Origin: Dermatophagoides farinae
Taxonomy: Eukaryota > Arthropoda > Arachnida > Sarcoptiformes > Pyroglyphidae
Assembly (NCBI RefSeq): GCF_024713945.1
Contig: NC_134678.1
Coordinates: forward strand, 4,402,001 to 4,466,000
Direction: 5' to 3'
DNA length: 64,000 nucleotides
The position numbers were made by a program, and so were the translations under genes. Under the pieces are notes generated by a model. The model worked only from the letters and a program-made list of their open reading frames with translations. It was not told the DNA's origin and made no database searches. Below, in pieces: positions 52,518 through 64,000 of this stretch. Within the stretch, counting starts at the first letter, position 1. Every line of letters begins with the position of its first letter.

Positions 52518-55056
52518 TCAAATGTAAATGTTGACATTTTGCTCTTCATGGTTCTCATCGACATTGTGCTGATGATGGACATTTGTATAATGATCATCGG
52601 TTTGATCGATTTCTATCGGTGGAAATAATACTGGTCTCAATGATTCCGATTCATCAAGGTGTTGTTGATGTTCAGACTGAATCTCATCAACGTCTTTAGT
52701 TATTGATGGTTTTTTCACAGGGAGAGGTGGCGGTTCTTGTTTGATAACCGCTGCTGTTCCATTGTTTATTTTTATCATAGAGACATTTCGATTCATTTGA
52801 TTGGTGTTATTAATCTGGCTCAATGAATTCTCCAAAATTTCGGTCATAGCCGGTATTGATGCAATCACTTGTTTTACCGCTATACTATTGGCACATTGAT
52901 TACATCCAACGCATACGGCATCATGACAAATAATCGATTTTTGTTCCTCTTCTCGATTACCAGTTGTCATCATCACCATAGCTGTTTTACCATAATTGAT
53001 ATTCGTCGATAATGTAGGTTGTTCTATAGAAGATTGCGGTGAGCAAACAGTGTTTTGTCGAGATGTTGTACTTGTTAATGAAACCATGCGATGATTATTC
53101 GGTGTGGCAGGCTTCGATGTCCAATGTAATGGCTGTGCGCCCACACTTGCTGCATAGATTTCTTCTTTTGAGGTTAATTTGTCTTCTTGAGTATAATATG
53201 TAGCTCCATGTTTTCGATAAATGGCTATAACAACCAGTATTAGGGCTACTAAGCTGAGAATGATCAAGAATGCTAATATAAGGCCCACTTGTGGTTCGGA
53301 TGCAGTGAGCCGTAATTGGACTTCTGGATTCGTACACCATTCTAGTTCATGATTTAAACCTGGTTCATGTAGATATCGGCCTTCCAATGATGATGGAATC
53401 GAACAACGAGCACAATGAATCAATCGATCAGGATCATCAGTTAATCTCGGGCAAACTTTCCAATATTCAGCCGGATCAGTATTCAGCCAATCAATGAATG
53501 GTAATATTTGGCAACGGTAACAAGAAAAAGGATTTCCATGTAGATATACTTGCGAAAGAAATCGCATATTTCGAAACATTAAAAATGTGCTTGGATCAAT
53601 AAATGGTAGTTTATTGTTCGATACATCCAAAGTAGTTAACGCAATGGCCATTGGACTCAATAGACGACTATTCAGCTCGGTTAAACGATTGTTGGATATA
53701 TTCAGAAACACTAACGATTCCAAAGAATCAAACGCAGATTCAGGCAGTGATTCATCTAGATTAATCTCGGTGGCAGATAAAAGTTTCAATCGCCGTAATG
53801 GCTGCAAAAGAGCAACAACGGAGGAAGGTGAATCAATTAAATATCGATTTCGATCTATGCATAGTTGTTCCAGAGAATTTGAAATCGGCTCCAGTAAACC
53901 AGCACTAAACGATGTTATTTTGTTATTGGAGATATCAAGTTTTTTAATTGCGTCTGCTTGACAGAACACACAATTCGTCAACGGGTTGATAAGATTTTTT
54001 GATAAATCCAAACTATTCAAATTGAGACCAGCGAATATTCGGTCTGGTAAAACAGTCAACGAATTACGATGAAGCAGGAGAACACGCAAATTCACGAGAC
54101 CTTCAAATGAGGATCGATTCAAATGTTTCAGATGATTATCACTGAGATCCAAATATTCCAAATTTGTCAGTTCTAGATGTTAAGAAAAATGAATTAAATA
54201 CCATTAATAACACAGATATAATAATTTATATATACCTCGGAATGTAAAACCATCAATTCTGACCAATTGACAACCATTCAAATTAAGAAGACGAAGATTA
54301 GGCAAGCCTCGAAGCTCATCCGACCGAATTTCAGACAGCGGATTCTCACTTAAATCGAGCTCTTCCAATGAATTTAACGAATGAAATATCAATGGTACTA
54401 GCTGATTAAGTTTATTTCTTGCTAATGACAATTTGATTAAACTTGATAATTTACCAAATGGAGCCGAGGGCAAGCCAGTGGATAGATTGTTATCGCTCAA
54501 GTCTAAAATTTCCAGTGAATCAAGACAGTAGAAATTACCTTGCACAACAGCATTAATATTATTATGGCTTAGATCAATAATTTTGATTGAAGATTGGCAA
54601 GGATTACAATGAAAAGGGCAAAATGTCATTTCACCGATTGCCGGCAATTTACTTCTGATTATTCGAATCTCTTCTAAATTGGTCATATTGGTAAATATAC
54701 GGCCCAGAGTTAACGAATTGTATCGATTCTGTTTTGGTGTTATGTTGATCACCTGTTAATCAAGAAAAATTGATATTCAACTTTTGTTTGCATCAATAAT
54801 AAACTCGGTATACCTGTGTCTCTTGATCCATTTTATCGATTGGTATGTTTTGCATTGATGCTGCACAGGTGACCGTTTTACGTTTTTGATCATCAACATC
54901 ACAGACACATGGTGGCGATGGACAACGTTTGGGTAATAATGGTGAAAAAAATGGCGATACAGTATGTCTATCGGCGAATACCATTAATCGATTCTGGCTG
55001 CCACTACCAAAAGCAAAGATCATAACCAGGAGCAAGTTGATGATTACCGACATCAT
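52518..55056 (-). CDS. leucine-rich-repeat single-pass membrane receptor
   Basis: Exons 54814-55056, 54236-54752 and 52518-54172 join in agreeing phases to 804 aa. Signal peptide from Met1 (MMSVIINLLLVMIFAFGSGS). An N-terminal LRR cap with CPSPPCVC is followed by roughly a dozen LRRs (for example LEILDLSDNNLS, LEELDLSENPLSEI, LNLNGCQLVRI, LNISNNRLTELN) and a C-terminal cap at about 465-510 (NPFSCYRCQILPFIDWL ... HCARC). The membrane helix is at about 549-572 (VGLILAFLIILSLVALILVV). The ~230-residue cytosolic tail has no TIR, kinase or death domain but holds a proline-rich PPPLPVKKP site suited to SH3 binding and a Cys cluster (CHDAVCVGCNQC). There are no Ig or fibronectin domains. It resembles arthropod LRR adhesion receptors; ligand and exact orthologue are not recognised. 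Confidence 0.87.
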
Positions 55057-55765
55057 TGTCCTACATATGAAGGAAAAGAAAAAAAACTGGATCAATTTAG
55101 ATTGATGATACAAAAGAAAAAATAACAAATATTCTTTGTTCATATTATTTATTAGATAATCAAAAAAAAAAACTAAGCCACCAAATACCATTTTTCCAAT
55201 GTAATAAAATAGATCAGAATCATCAAAAAAGGTGTGGTTCGATCCAAGCCGAAAAAAAATCTTATCAAATCATTAATTCTATTGCCTGTGTATTGTGAAC
55301 AAAATTGTATCTAATCAAAAAAAAAAAAAAAAAAAGTGCGTGTATTCATATGATCGACGAACAAAATTGTAGTTCAAATTCTTTTTATCCTCATTCATTC
55401 ATTGGCCTCATTTTTTCATATTCATGTTCTGATTAAATTTATTTTTTTCCAGACATAATCACAACTTGATCCTATGAAAAGGAATCGATGTTTTTTACTT
55501 TTAAACACGCGGGGGATAGCGAGATAAACAATTACAATATTAATCATTAATAATATATGGAACATATTCTCATCACATTTTTTTTCATTGAAAAATAGAG
55601 TCAAGTATGTACTTGATGGATATTTTTTTCCGAGAAAAACTTAAAAATTGAAATCGATATTTTTTTTTTTTTTTTGGTTTTTAAGTATTGATTTAAGACT
55701 ACATTGTGATCAAATTGTGTAGCTCGTGATCGCATTATATCGTATATTGTTGTATTACAGGAAAA
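55057..55765. other. divergent promoter, LRR gene / second helical gene
   Basis: AT-rich spacer of 700 bp with homopolymer tracts (55319-55335, 55661-55675). The short frame upstream of 55056 (to 55191) is probably leader or intron. No clear promoter element. Confidence 0.4.
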
Positions 55766-56582
55766 ATGGCAAAAATAATGATGTTATTTGCAATCTTTTT
55801 GGTCTTGTTTTCCGGTATAATTATAAACCTAATATTCATTCCAATCATAAATAATATTTTTTTCCATATCAATAGGAACAATGGCTGAATCATTATTCAT
55901 TTATGATGATTATTCATGTGGTTCGTATGGACATGATGTCAATGAATTAATCGAACAATTTCAACTATTTAAAAAGAATGAACACAATCAAAATGAATCA
56001 ATTGAAATTATTGGCCATTTTCTTAAAAAAATAAGAGAATATCGTGTCGAGGCGATTAAAGTGATGCTTGAAACCGATCGAAAATTATTGACACTCAATA
56101 ATTCACAGATAATATTGAATATACAATATCAGAAAAAAAAGATTCGATGTGAAAACTTGAAACATTTATCCGAATTATTGACCATGCACTTATTGGCTTA
56201 TAAACAAGGAATGTTTGATTTTGCCGAAGAAATCGACCCGGATGTTAATTTTGATCGTCAATTTAAGAATTTTTTAGACAGATCATCTGAAGTAATGAAT
56301 ATTAATGAATTTAGCGATATAGAAAAGAAATGGTCAAATAGTTCAGCGAAAAAACTATTGAAGAATGACATTGATGGCTTGATAACAGCGTTAGATGATT
56401 TGAGAGAAGATTTTTTGAAAAACATCATATTGCCAGAATTCGATGCTCAATCACGTTATGATTTGTATTTTTCTATTCAAGATCAAATTAATATCCGTTC
56501 AACATTAAAATTGTTTGGTACGATAAAAATGTTTATGAAAGAATTGTTGGATGATTTGAATCAACCAGATTTTGAAATTTGA
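55766..56582 (+). CDS. secreted alpha-helical protein, unrecognised family (copy 2)
   Basis: Exon 55766-55814 encodes the start of a signal peptide (MAKIMMLFAIFLVLFSG) and ends in phase 1; exon 55876-56582 continues after TCAATAG. 251 aa. The mature part is acidic/Lys-rich and helical by eye, with no known domain. Cysteines are only at 31 and 108, a likely disulfide; IILP lies at 200-203. Architecture, intron position and phase, Cys spacing and the late IIxP...D motif match the protein at 46276-47151, so I call them paralogues, although overall identity is low. AATAAA follows 4 bp after the stop (56587-56592), as it follows closely in copy 1. The pair brackets the group 1 protease genes. Function unknown; secretion into gut lumen or haemolymph is inferred only from the signal peptide. 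Confidence 0.72.
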
Positions 56583-56586
56583 TATT

Positions 56587-56592
56587 AATAAA
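56587..56592 (+). terminator. polyadenylation signal AATAAA
   Basis: AATAAA directly after the stop codon of the second secreted helical gene, which implies a very short 3' untranslated region. Confidence 0.5.
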
Positions 56593-59500
56593 CTGTATAC
56601 GGTATTTTTTTTCATTATAAATAAATGGTATGTTTGTTTCTGGTTATTGATTATTGAGTGACTTGAACAAATAAATCTTGGATTACCAAACAATCATAAT
56701 GATTAAGGCATTTCAATGTTCAAAGTTCAATACTACACTATTTATTTATTGATTTGTTATCGATCTGATGTAGTTAGAATTGAATTATGTCGAATGAATG
56801 AATGATTTTTAATGACAAGTCAAGTAGTGGTGTTTGAACAACAAGACAAATAACTTATCTATAAAGGAATTCGAATTGAGTAACATTGGAAACTTTTATC
56901 ATGAATCTCTAATGTTCTTCTTTGATAAATAAAACAGGATTTGTAGTCTAAGTGTAATGAGATTTTAAATTTCATGACAAAGTTTTTTTTTGATTGAAAT
57001 CAACTTGTGGATAAAATGGATCAACTTTTTTTTATTGTCATCATCATCTTCATAAGTTACTGGCATCAGAAAAGGGGAAAAAAATATCATTTGACAAAAA
57101 ATATGTCATAACCGATCACGATGATGACATTTTTATGAAGTTTTTTTTCAACAGTATCAGTGTCAAGTATCCAATCCAATTCATTATCGAAAAAAAACTG
57201 GTTAACTGTGTAAATGAGAATACTTTTTCCTTTGTTGAAAAATAAGAATCTACTGCAAATATATGTAGTTTGGTTGATGTTCATTGTTATTGTCTCGTAG
57301 TATTTTTTTTTCATTATTATATCTAGATTTAACAAGGCGATAACATCAAAATCATCATAATAATTGTGTTCAAGCTAAAAATAAGCCACAACACAACCAA
57401 TGGCTACAAATCGGCCAAGAAAAAAATTCATTCGATTTTCATACACATATACACACACACACACACACACGCACATGGGACATGTGTATGATTCATTATA
57501 TTTTTAGAATAGAAAAAACCAGCAATGAATCCAAATATTAGTAAAAATGGGCATTTAAAAAAAATTTTGCCCTTCATAAGAAAATTCTCAACGAATCAAT
57601 GAGACAAATTCTCAAATTCTCGGAATATAATACATACCTGGATTTTTTATTTTTTTTTCTAATGATTAAATTAATAAATTAATTATTCAATGAGAAGTGA
57701 ATGATGTCGATGAGAAATTGTTCTTTAAATAAATGATGATGAATGAATGAAACTTCGCATTATTGATGATTGAATAATAATTTTCATTTGATTGAATAAT
57801 ACAATTTGATGGATGAATCAACGGATCCAGAATTATTTCATTTGGTTGAAACACTGTTGTTGTTCGTGTAATATACGTTTGTAACCTGAATGTCAATGAT
57901 GATGATGATGATGATGAAGATTCGTTTTCACTATTTCTGTTGTTAAAGAAATGACTAACCACAAAGAGAGTTTTCACTCATATGAGAAAACCATTTCTCC
58001 CGCGCGCATAACTAAATAATTTTCATTTTTTTTTCTTGGTTCATGACATGACGGGTGTCAATACACACATACACGCATACACGCATTAGATGGCATAATA
58101 TGAAAATTTTGAAATCGTGCAACAGCCATATGTGGATCCATGTGTCTGTCTGTTGTAGATTCGAGTACCACTACGATCGATCACTGTATATTTCAGAATA
58201 TATGTAACATACATACATGAGAGTCAAGTATATTCGGTAAGTTTTATTTGTAACCCACCATCATCATATATTTTTGGTTCTATTTGTCGGTGTTTGTGTG
58301 TGTGTGTGTGGCAGCTGTTCCGAAACCAACAAACATCAAATGGTCAAAAAAAAACAACGATGAACCAAAGAAAAAAAGAACGTCTTGATTGTCGTGGTTT
58401 GATCGGATTTTTCATTCTGTTTGTTGTCGTGGTTGTTGTTGATGATGATGACAACATATTGTAGGCGTTTTTTTTTCATTGGCCATTGATGGACATGACT
58501 TGATTCAATTTGATTAATTAATTGTTAACATGGATATATTTCTGGGTGTTGTTTTATATAATACGTAATCTAACAAGAAAAAAAAATGATTTTATCGAAA
58601 AGTGTGTGAAAACCATATTTTCTAAATCTAGCCATCAATAAAAGCGGATTATCAATATAAATAATTGGTTACCCATTTTTGTTCGATTTTTGTAGAATCG
58701 TTTGGAAATTGTCCTTAGTAATCACCCGCTTGAGGATTATTGCCAACCACAGCTCACACACAAAATGGTACAAACGGGCCAGATCTGTCCTCATTTTATT
58801 TGCATCGGAAGAAAATTTAATTCATTCATTCAAAATTTTCTACAATACATGCACATATAATCACACTTCAAAGAATGAATACAATAGATTTTTTGATTAT
58901 AAACTCAACAATTATTTTGGTCACATTTGTATTGTTCCATACATGAGGACCCTGTATAGCTAGGACTCGAATCTTCAATTCATTGTTGTCATATCCGGAC
59001 TTTAGCACCCTACACCCCAAAATTACAAACACACACACACACACTGATATATGAACCCAGTCATGTGTTTGCGGACAAAAAAAGGCCACTCTATTGAATC
59101 TATTTTATTTCGTCTATAGTACCATAAAAAGTCAATTGTGTACCGGTGCTGTGTTGTTAATTTTTAGAAAAAAATCGTTTTCAATGATATCGAATTCATT
59201 AAAAATGTACGTTCTAAGTAATGGAAAAAACCTTGAAAATCTTTGATTTTTGTTTCTTGACTATATTTAATCATGAGATTCCCCATCGTCGTCGTCTTCG
59301 TCGTCGATGATGATGATGATTGATAATTTAATTTCAAATTCTGTATACCGGTGGTGTTAATGTGAGTTGCAAAAACCAATACGATAACATCAGTCCTAGC
59401 CACAACGCTGTGTATACTTACTATAACGAATTGCTTTTGTATATCAAATGTTTTGGTTTGATGAACAAAAAAAAAATTGAATGAACAATTTTTTCGGGTG

Positions 59501-62500
59501 TAAGGAAATGTGGTAAAAAAAATCCATACGGAAATTCACTTTATTGTTAGATTTTAGTTTCTAATCATGCGTTACCACCACCCGATGATGAGGAATTAAT
59601 TATTCGAGTTTGCCTTAATTATCATCAACAACATTGATAGTGTGGAATCTAATACTTTATTTTGCAACCATAATCACTTCACTTTTATCGTGCAGTGAGA
59701 AAAGCAAAGTTGTTATCAGAACCAAAAAATTTTCTTTTAACTTAGGCGTTCGGTAGATTCTTTGATAAAAAAAATTGTTTGTTCGGGGTAAATACCCTAA
59801 TGCTGGAAAAAAATCTAAACAGATGGCCATATCGTTTAAATTAAGACAAATGATGAAATTTTTTCAATATTAAACCAAATAGTGTTTATTTTTTTTTTTT
59901 TTTTTTTGAAATAAAATTTTCGATATCCTAATGGCCAAATGAAAAAGAAATTTTTTTTTTATTTTAACATAGGTTGCTGACCATTTGAAGAAACTATTAT
60001 AAACGTCTTGAAACTAATTGAGCGGAAAAAACAGTTGTATCTGAATTGAATCTGACAATAAAAATTTATCACATATTTCCGGTCATACAAACACTTAATT
60101 TCAAGTTTACTTTTGATTCTGAACGAAAAAATGAATATCCTTAGTCATTTAGTAATCAGTGAATAGGAACTTTTTAGGAATGATATCAATGTGAATAGTA
60201 GAATCTTGTCGATCATCATCATTATATTCTATGAATTTTTCATTTCATATAATATTGATCATGTTAGTGGACACACACACAAAAAAAAAATTTTCTAATT
60301 TATAGATTTTGATAAAAGAAAGAATTCCAAGAATTTTTCTCCAATCATATTAATCAATTTCAGATTTCTTTTTCTGTTTCGAATAGTTAATGGTTAGACA
60401 CAAGAATGTCTTGGAATCTGACTCGATCTTTTCTTTCGCTGGGCTTCATTTTGAAAAGAATAAGATAACTGATAAAATTTCGTTTCATTAAACAGGATTT
60501 CAATCTGAATGTATAAATTGCACTTTATCTCAATGCTTTTTAGATTTCACTAAAGAATAAATTTAATACTATTCTCATATTATATACATTGTGAAATGAA
60601 GCATGGAAATGTCACAAGAATTTTTTCTTCAAATTTATCCGAAAACAAAACTAACAACATAGATACAATGAATTTAAATGTTGACATTATCCATATATGG
60701 ATGTTGTTTTCCTAATAATGATTTGATATGCAAAAGGATGATTATGATGATGATGATGATTCACAAGGATCCTCCTTTAGCATGTCGTTTATATATTATT
60801 CTGTAGTATAATCATCTTCATCGGTGTATCAGTCCCAAAGTGGATATTTTTATTTTTACATATATTCTTTTATTATTCTTCTTCAAACAAACACCCGGGA
60901 AAAATGGAATATTCTAATGTAAATGTTTTTTTTTATATTATTATTATTATCATTATGCTGAATGGTTAAGTTTTTAAATTTCATGAAAATGAATCATTGA
61001 AATCATCTTTTTGGAATCAAGTCATTAGTTTTTTTTTCTGAATTCAATCCATACAAAAAAAAGTAACAGTCTTCACAAATATATTCTTTTTATGGTTTGT
61101 TGTTTTTTTTTTTTTTTTTTTTTGGTTGCAAACATATTTTGAGGTTGTGTTTGATGAATCACCCTTTCTATATATTTGATATTTATCCATTTATTATTTT
61201 TTGTATAGAATTTATGTAATGTATATGATATGTACTATTTATTTGCGGAAAAGAAGTCGTGACCACATTTCCGGACAGTATAAATTTGATTTTAGGAAAA
61301 TATTATCGAATTATTCTCACACAAAGAGATTTGATACAAAAGTCGAGTCATTCTAGCTTCAAGGCTTCTTCTTTGGGTTTTTTTTTTGGAGAGAGTTTTC
61401 TGAATGAATGTAAAAAATTATTTTTTTTTCTCATAATCGAGTATTTCTATGGCCTATAGAAAAGTGACTACTCTGGACTTTACAAGCAAAAAAAAAAAAA
61501 AAAAAAAAAAAAACGTGCAATAATAACAAACACAAACACCAATTCGGTTCAGTGGATTCGGTATGTCGAATGTGCAGAACCAGAATAGAAAAAAAAACCT
61601 AAATCGCATCATCAGTATGAGTCATACGAACCATGTCTAAACAAGTTGATGCGGACGAATAGATGCTACATTCATTCGAATCTAATGAAACCTTAGAGCA
61701 ACATACACACACACACACACATCCACACAAGCGACAAGGGTCTGAATTTTCAATTTTTTTTTTGTTTTTTATTCTTTTTTTTTCATTTGCTCGAACTTAT
61801 TCAGAGAAAAAAATTTCACGGCTGTTTAGTACAATTCAAAAAGTTTGGCCTCAGCGGAATCATTGAAATCATCATATAATGTATGGGCAGATTGTTAGTC
61901 ACACATACAATACATTTGCTTCAAGCATCACGGCAGGATGTCCTCATCTTTCAGGAATTCAATATAGGAAAAAAAATCAAGACCATAAAAAAATATCATT
62001 TTTCTATTGTGGACACAATGATGATAATTAATGATTTTTATCATCATTATATGATGATTAAACCAAGATTAATCGACCATCATATATGCACACATACACA
62101 CACACAAAAAAAAATTCTTATGCCCAAAAAAACCATAATTATTATTCTAATAGAATGATACGAATGAAAAAAAAATCATGTACATTTTTTCATTTTCATT
62201 TTATTATTATATAATAAAATTCAATTCAATTCAATTCAATTTGATCTGATCGATCCATCGATCTTTTTCAATAATATATTTTAGCCAAACATTTCAATGG
62301 TATCATTATTATTATTATTATTATTCGTTACACACACACACACACACACACATAAAAGAAAGACGATACAATTGTGGTACGGTATTTTGTTTTGTGTAGA
62401 ATAATAAAAAACAGATGTGCCGCTTATAATAGAAAAGAAAAACACAAGAGATTTGGTCGACCAATCGACCAATAGATTTGACAAACATACAAACATTCGT

Positions 62501-64000
62501 CATCATCATCAACATCATGATCTAATGTGTGGATTCAAAAGATCCGGATATATTTTAGTAAGCTTTGCAAACATTAAAGCATTAATGCAATGCATTCGAA
62601 ACCTAAAAATAAAAATATTTGTTCTTTTCTGGTTATCAGCGTTGTTATATTTAAACAAAAAAAAGAAAATATTCAAAGAAAAAAAATACGAATGATGAGT
62701 GCACGTGTTGTTGGTATAGTTTGGGGTCTCTGGTTTTTCTCTTTGAATGTGTAAATGATGAATATCTAAGCAACGTTATTTGAAAGATTTGATAAAGGCG
62801 ATACGTGAGGAAATACCACCATCGTATTCCTAATAATTTTTTTTGTTGATGATGATAATATGATGTGATTGTCGCTTGAATCCAAAAAGATTGCTTGATG
62901 ATGATGATGATGATGATGATTAACATCATCATCAAGCAATTCATGATTATCATTATACATATTCAAGCTCAGATTTTAATTAATTCCGATTCATACATAT
63001 ATTTGCACGTGCTATGATGTCTCACATAGGATTCTTTTGTTTTTGAGTTACAAAATTGGCTGCATGTGTGTGTAGTTGGTTATCATGTGTTCATTCTCCC
63101 ATTTGAGAATTGAATTCTATGTGATTCATGAAATTCACATCTACCAATCTCATGCTGTGTGTATTTGTTTCAAAATAAAAAAAAAAAATAAAAAACACCA
63201 AATTCACATGTAACATTTGTGCTATAACAGATGATATGACATTTTTAAATTCTGTGGTTTTAGAAATTTGTCCCTTTTAGAAAAAATGAAAAAAAAATTC
63301 GCTTGTATGATTTTTCATTATTATGAACAAATGATAAATTGGTTTAGCTCAACAATTCTCATTTGAATTGGTTGAATTCATTCAAACGAATCAAAGTTCA
63401 ATAGTGAAAAACGATCATCATCATAATTGTTAGTCATCATTTCAGATTCAGTAATTATCTAAATTGTTTGTTTTTGCATTGAGTTTAAACATGGAAATTA
63501 ATTACCAACTCAATGGAATGTTTCTAATTAGAGACAAACATACAAACACACACACACACACACATGAACATTTGTTTTGATTACAACTGTAGTTTGTTTT
63601 TTCATTTGTTTGTAGATATAATCGAACAAACAAATGAAAAATTTGATGTTTAAATGTTGTTTGAGATATACAACGAATAATAAAAAAAAATCTTGGATCA
63701 GAAAAAAATCGAGTTCATTTTTGTGTGATCCAGTTTACTTCTTTTTATATTTTGATTGCTTACATCAAATCATTCATTCATCTGTTTATTCAACGACAAA
63801 AAAAAATTTTTTTTTTTTTTTTGAAAGACGAAAAGAAAAGTTTGTTTATTTTCTCTTTCTCTTATACAATAGTAACAGAAACAACAACAACAACAACAAC
63901 CGAAACCACTCAAAATCTATGACAATTCAAATTTTAATTTCGAGTGATTCCGGATTTCTTTCTATACACTCATTGAAATAATAATAGTGTTTATTCTGTG
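56593..64000. other. gene-free right arm
   Basis: No convincing coding sequence on either strand over 7.4 kb. The frames present are low-complexity or repeat-driven. It contains CA/TG tracts (57450-57471, 58297-58309, 61703-61722, 62331-62352, 63548-63563), GAT tracts (57896-57917, 59307-59322), long A/T runs (59889-59907, 61107-61124, 61491-61513, 63807-63823) and the hairpin at 62890-62940. It may be intron or regulatory DNA of a gene beyond the right edge. Confidence 0.55.
62890..62940. repeat. perfect 17-bp inverted repeat with GAT loop
   Basis: Left arm 62890-62906 (attgcttgatgatgatg) is exactly complementary to 62924-62940 around a 17-nt loop made of more GAT units. The arms extend beyond the simple repeat (attgctt/aagcaat), so it is not only a microsatellite effect. 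Confidence 0.75.

Noticed and set aside
58960-59025. tRNA-like GATTCGAGTCC on the minus strand
   Set aside because: The flanking bases do not form a T-stem, and no D-arm or acceptor stem can be drawn.
62651-62966. Overlapping minus-strand frames with poly-Ile/His
   Set aside because: They are readings of the GAT hairpin and A-rich DNA in different frames.

Overview
This is a eukaryotic window from an acariform mite, almost certainly the house dust mite Dermatophagoides farinae. A six-exon gene at 48289-49558 encodes a papain-like protease whose mature part reads as the Der f 1 allergen (group 1), not its D. pteronyssinus counterpart. AT-rich intergenic DNA, very short introns (about 55-75 bp) with GT..AG borders, and Asn/His/Gln-rich coding tracts fit this. 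I see no bacterial or organellar material. All gene models below were built by joining reading frames at GT/AG borders whose phases agree; none has transcript support here.

Layout. 1-7502: no gene recognised. 7503-8344 (-): small HP1-like chromodomain/chromoshadow protein. 8834-13780 (-): complete 8-exon SCAP, the sterol-sensing escort of SREBP. 15042-15617 (+): orphan mariner-type helix-turn-helix gene. 16078-25479 (-): zona pellucida (ZP) domain membrane protein whose ~6 kb first intron holds a wrecked Ty1/copia retrotransposon (20406-22641) and two copies of a ~270 bp direct repeat. 25480-32382: gene-poor. 32383-33445 (-): mitochondrial carrier of the SLC25A51 (NAD+) type. 34747-37220 (-): two-finger GATA factor, with a probable 16-bp first coding exon at 43491-43506; the intervening intron contains a decayed Asn/Gln-rich gene (38020-40641) and a gypsy reverse transcriptase scrap (40820-41090). 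44616-44814: TA-flanked MITE. 44867-45902 (-): divergent casein kinase 1.

46276-56582 is the allergen neighbourhood: a secreted helical protein (46276-47151, +), the Der f 1 gene, a degenerate C2H2 zinc-finger remnant, a second group 1 protease gene broken by a single in-frame stop (50921-52128, +), an LRR single-pass receptor (52518-55056, -) and a second secreted helical protein (55766-56582, +). The two helical proteins share exon layout, intron phase, length, a Cys pair 77-78 residues apart and an IIxP motif, so they look like ancient paralogues of an unrecognised family bracketing the proteases. 56583-64000: no gene seen, only simple repeats and one strong hairpin.

There is no operon logic here. 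The most interesting unexplained items are the secreted helical pair, the single-stop group 1 paralogue, the copia remnant that keeps one long frame across internal deletions and carries host-like filler, and the decayed gene inside the GATA intron.
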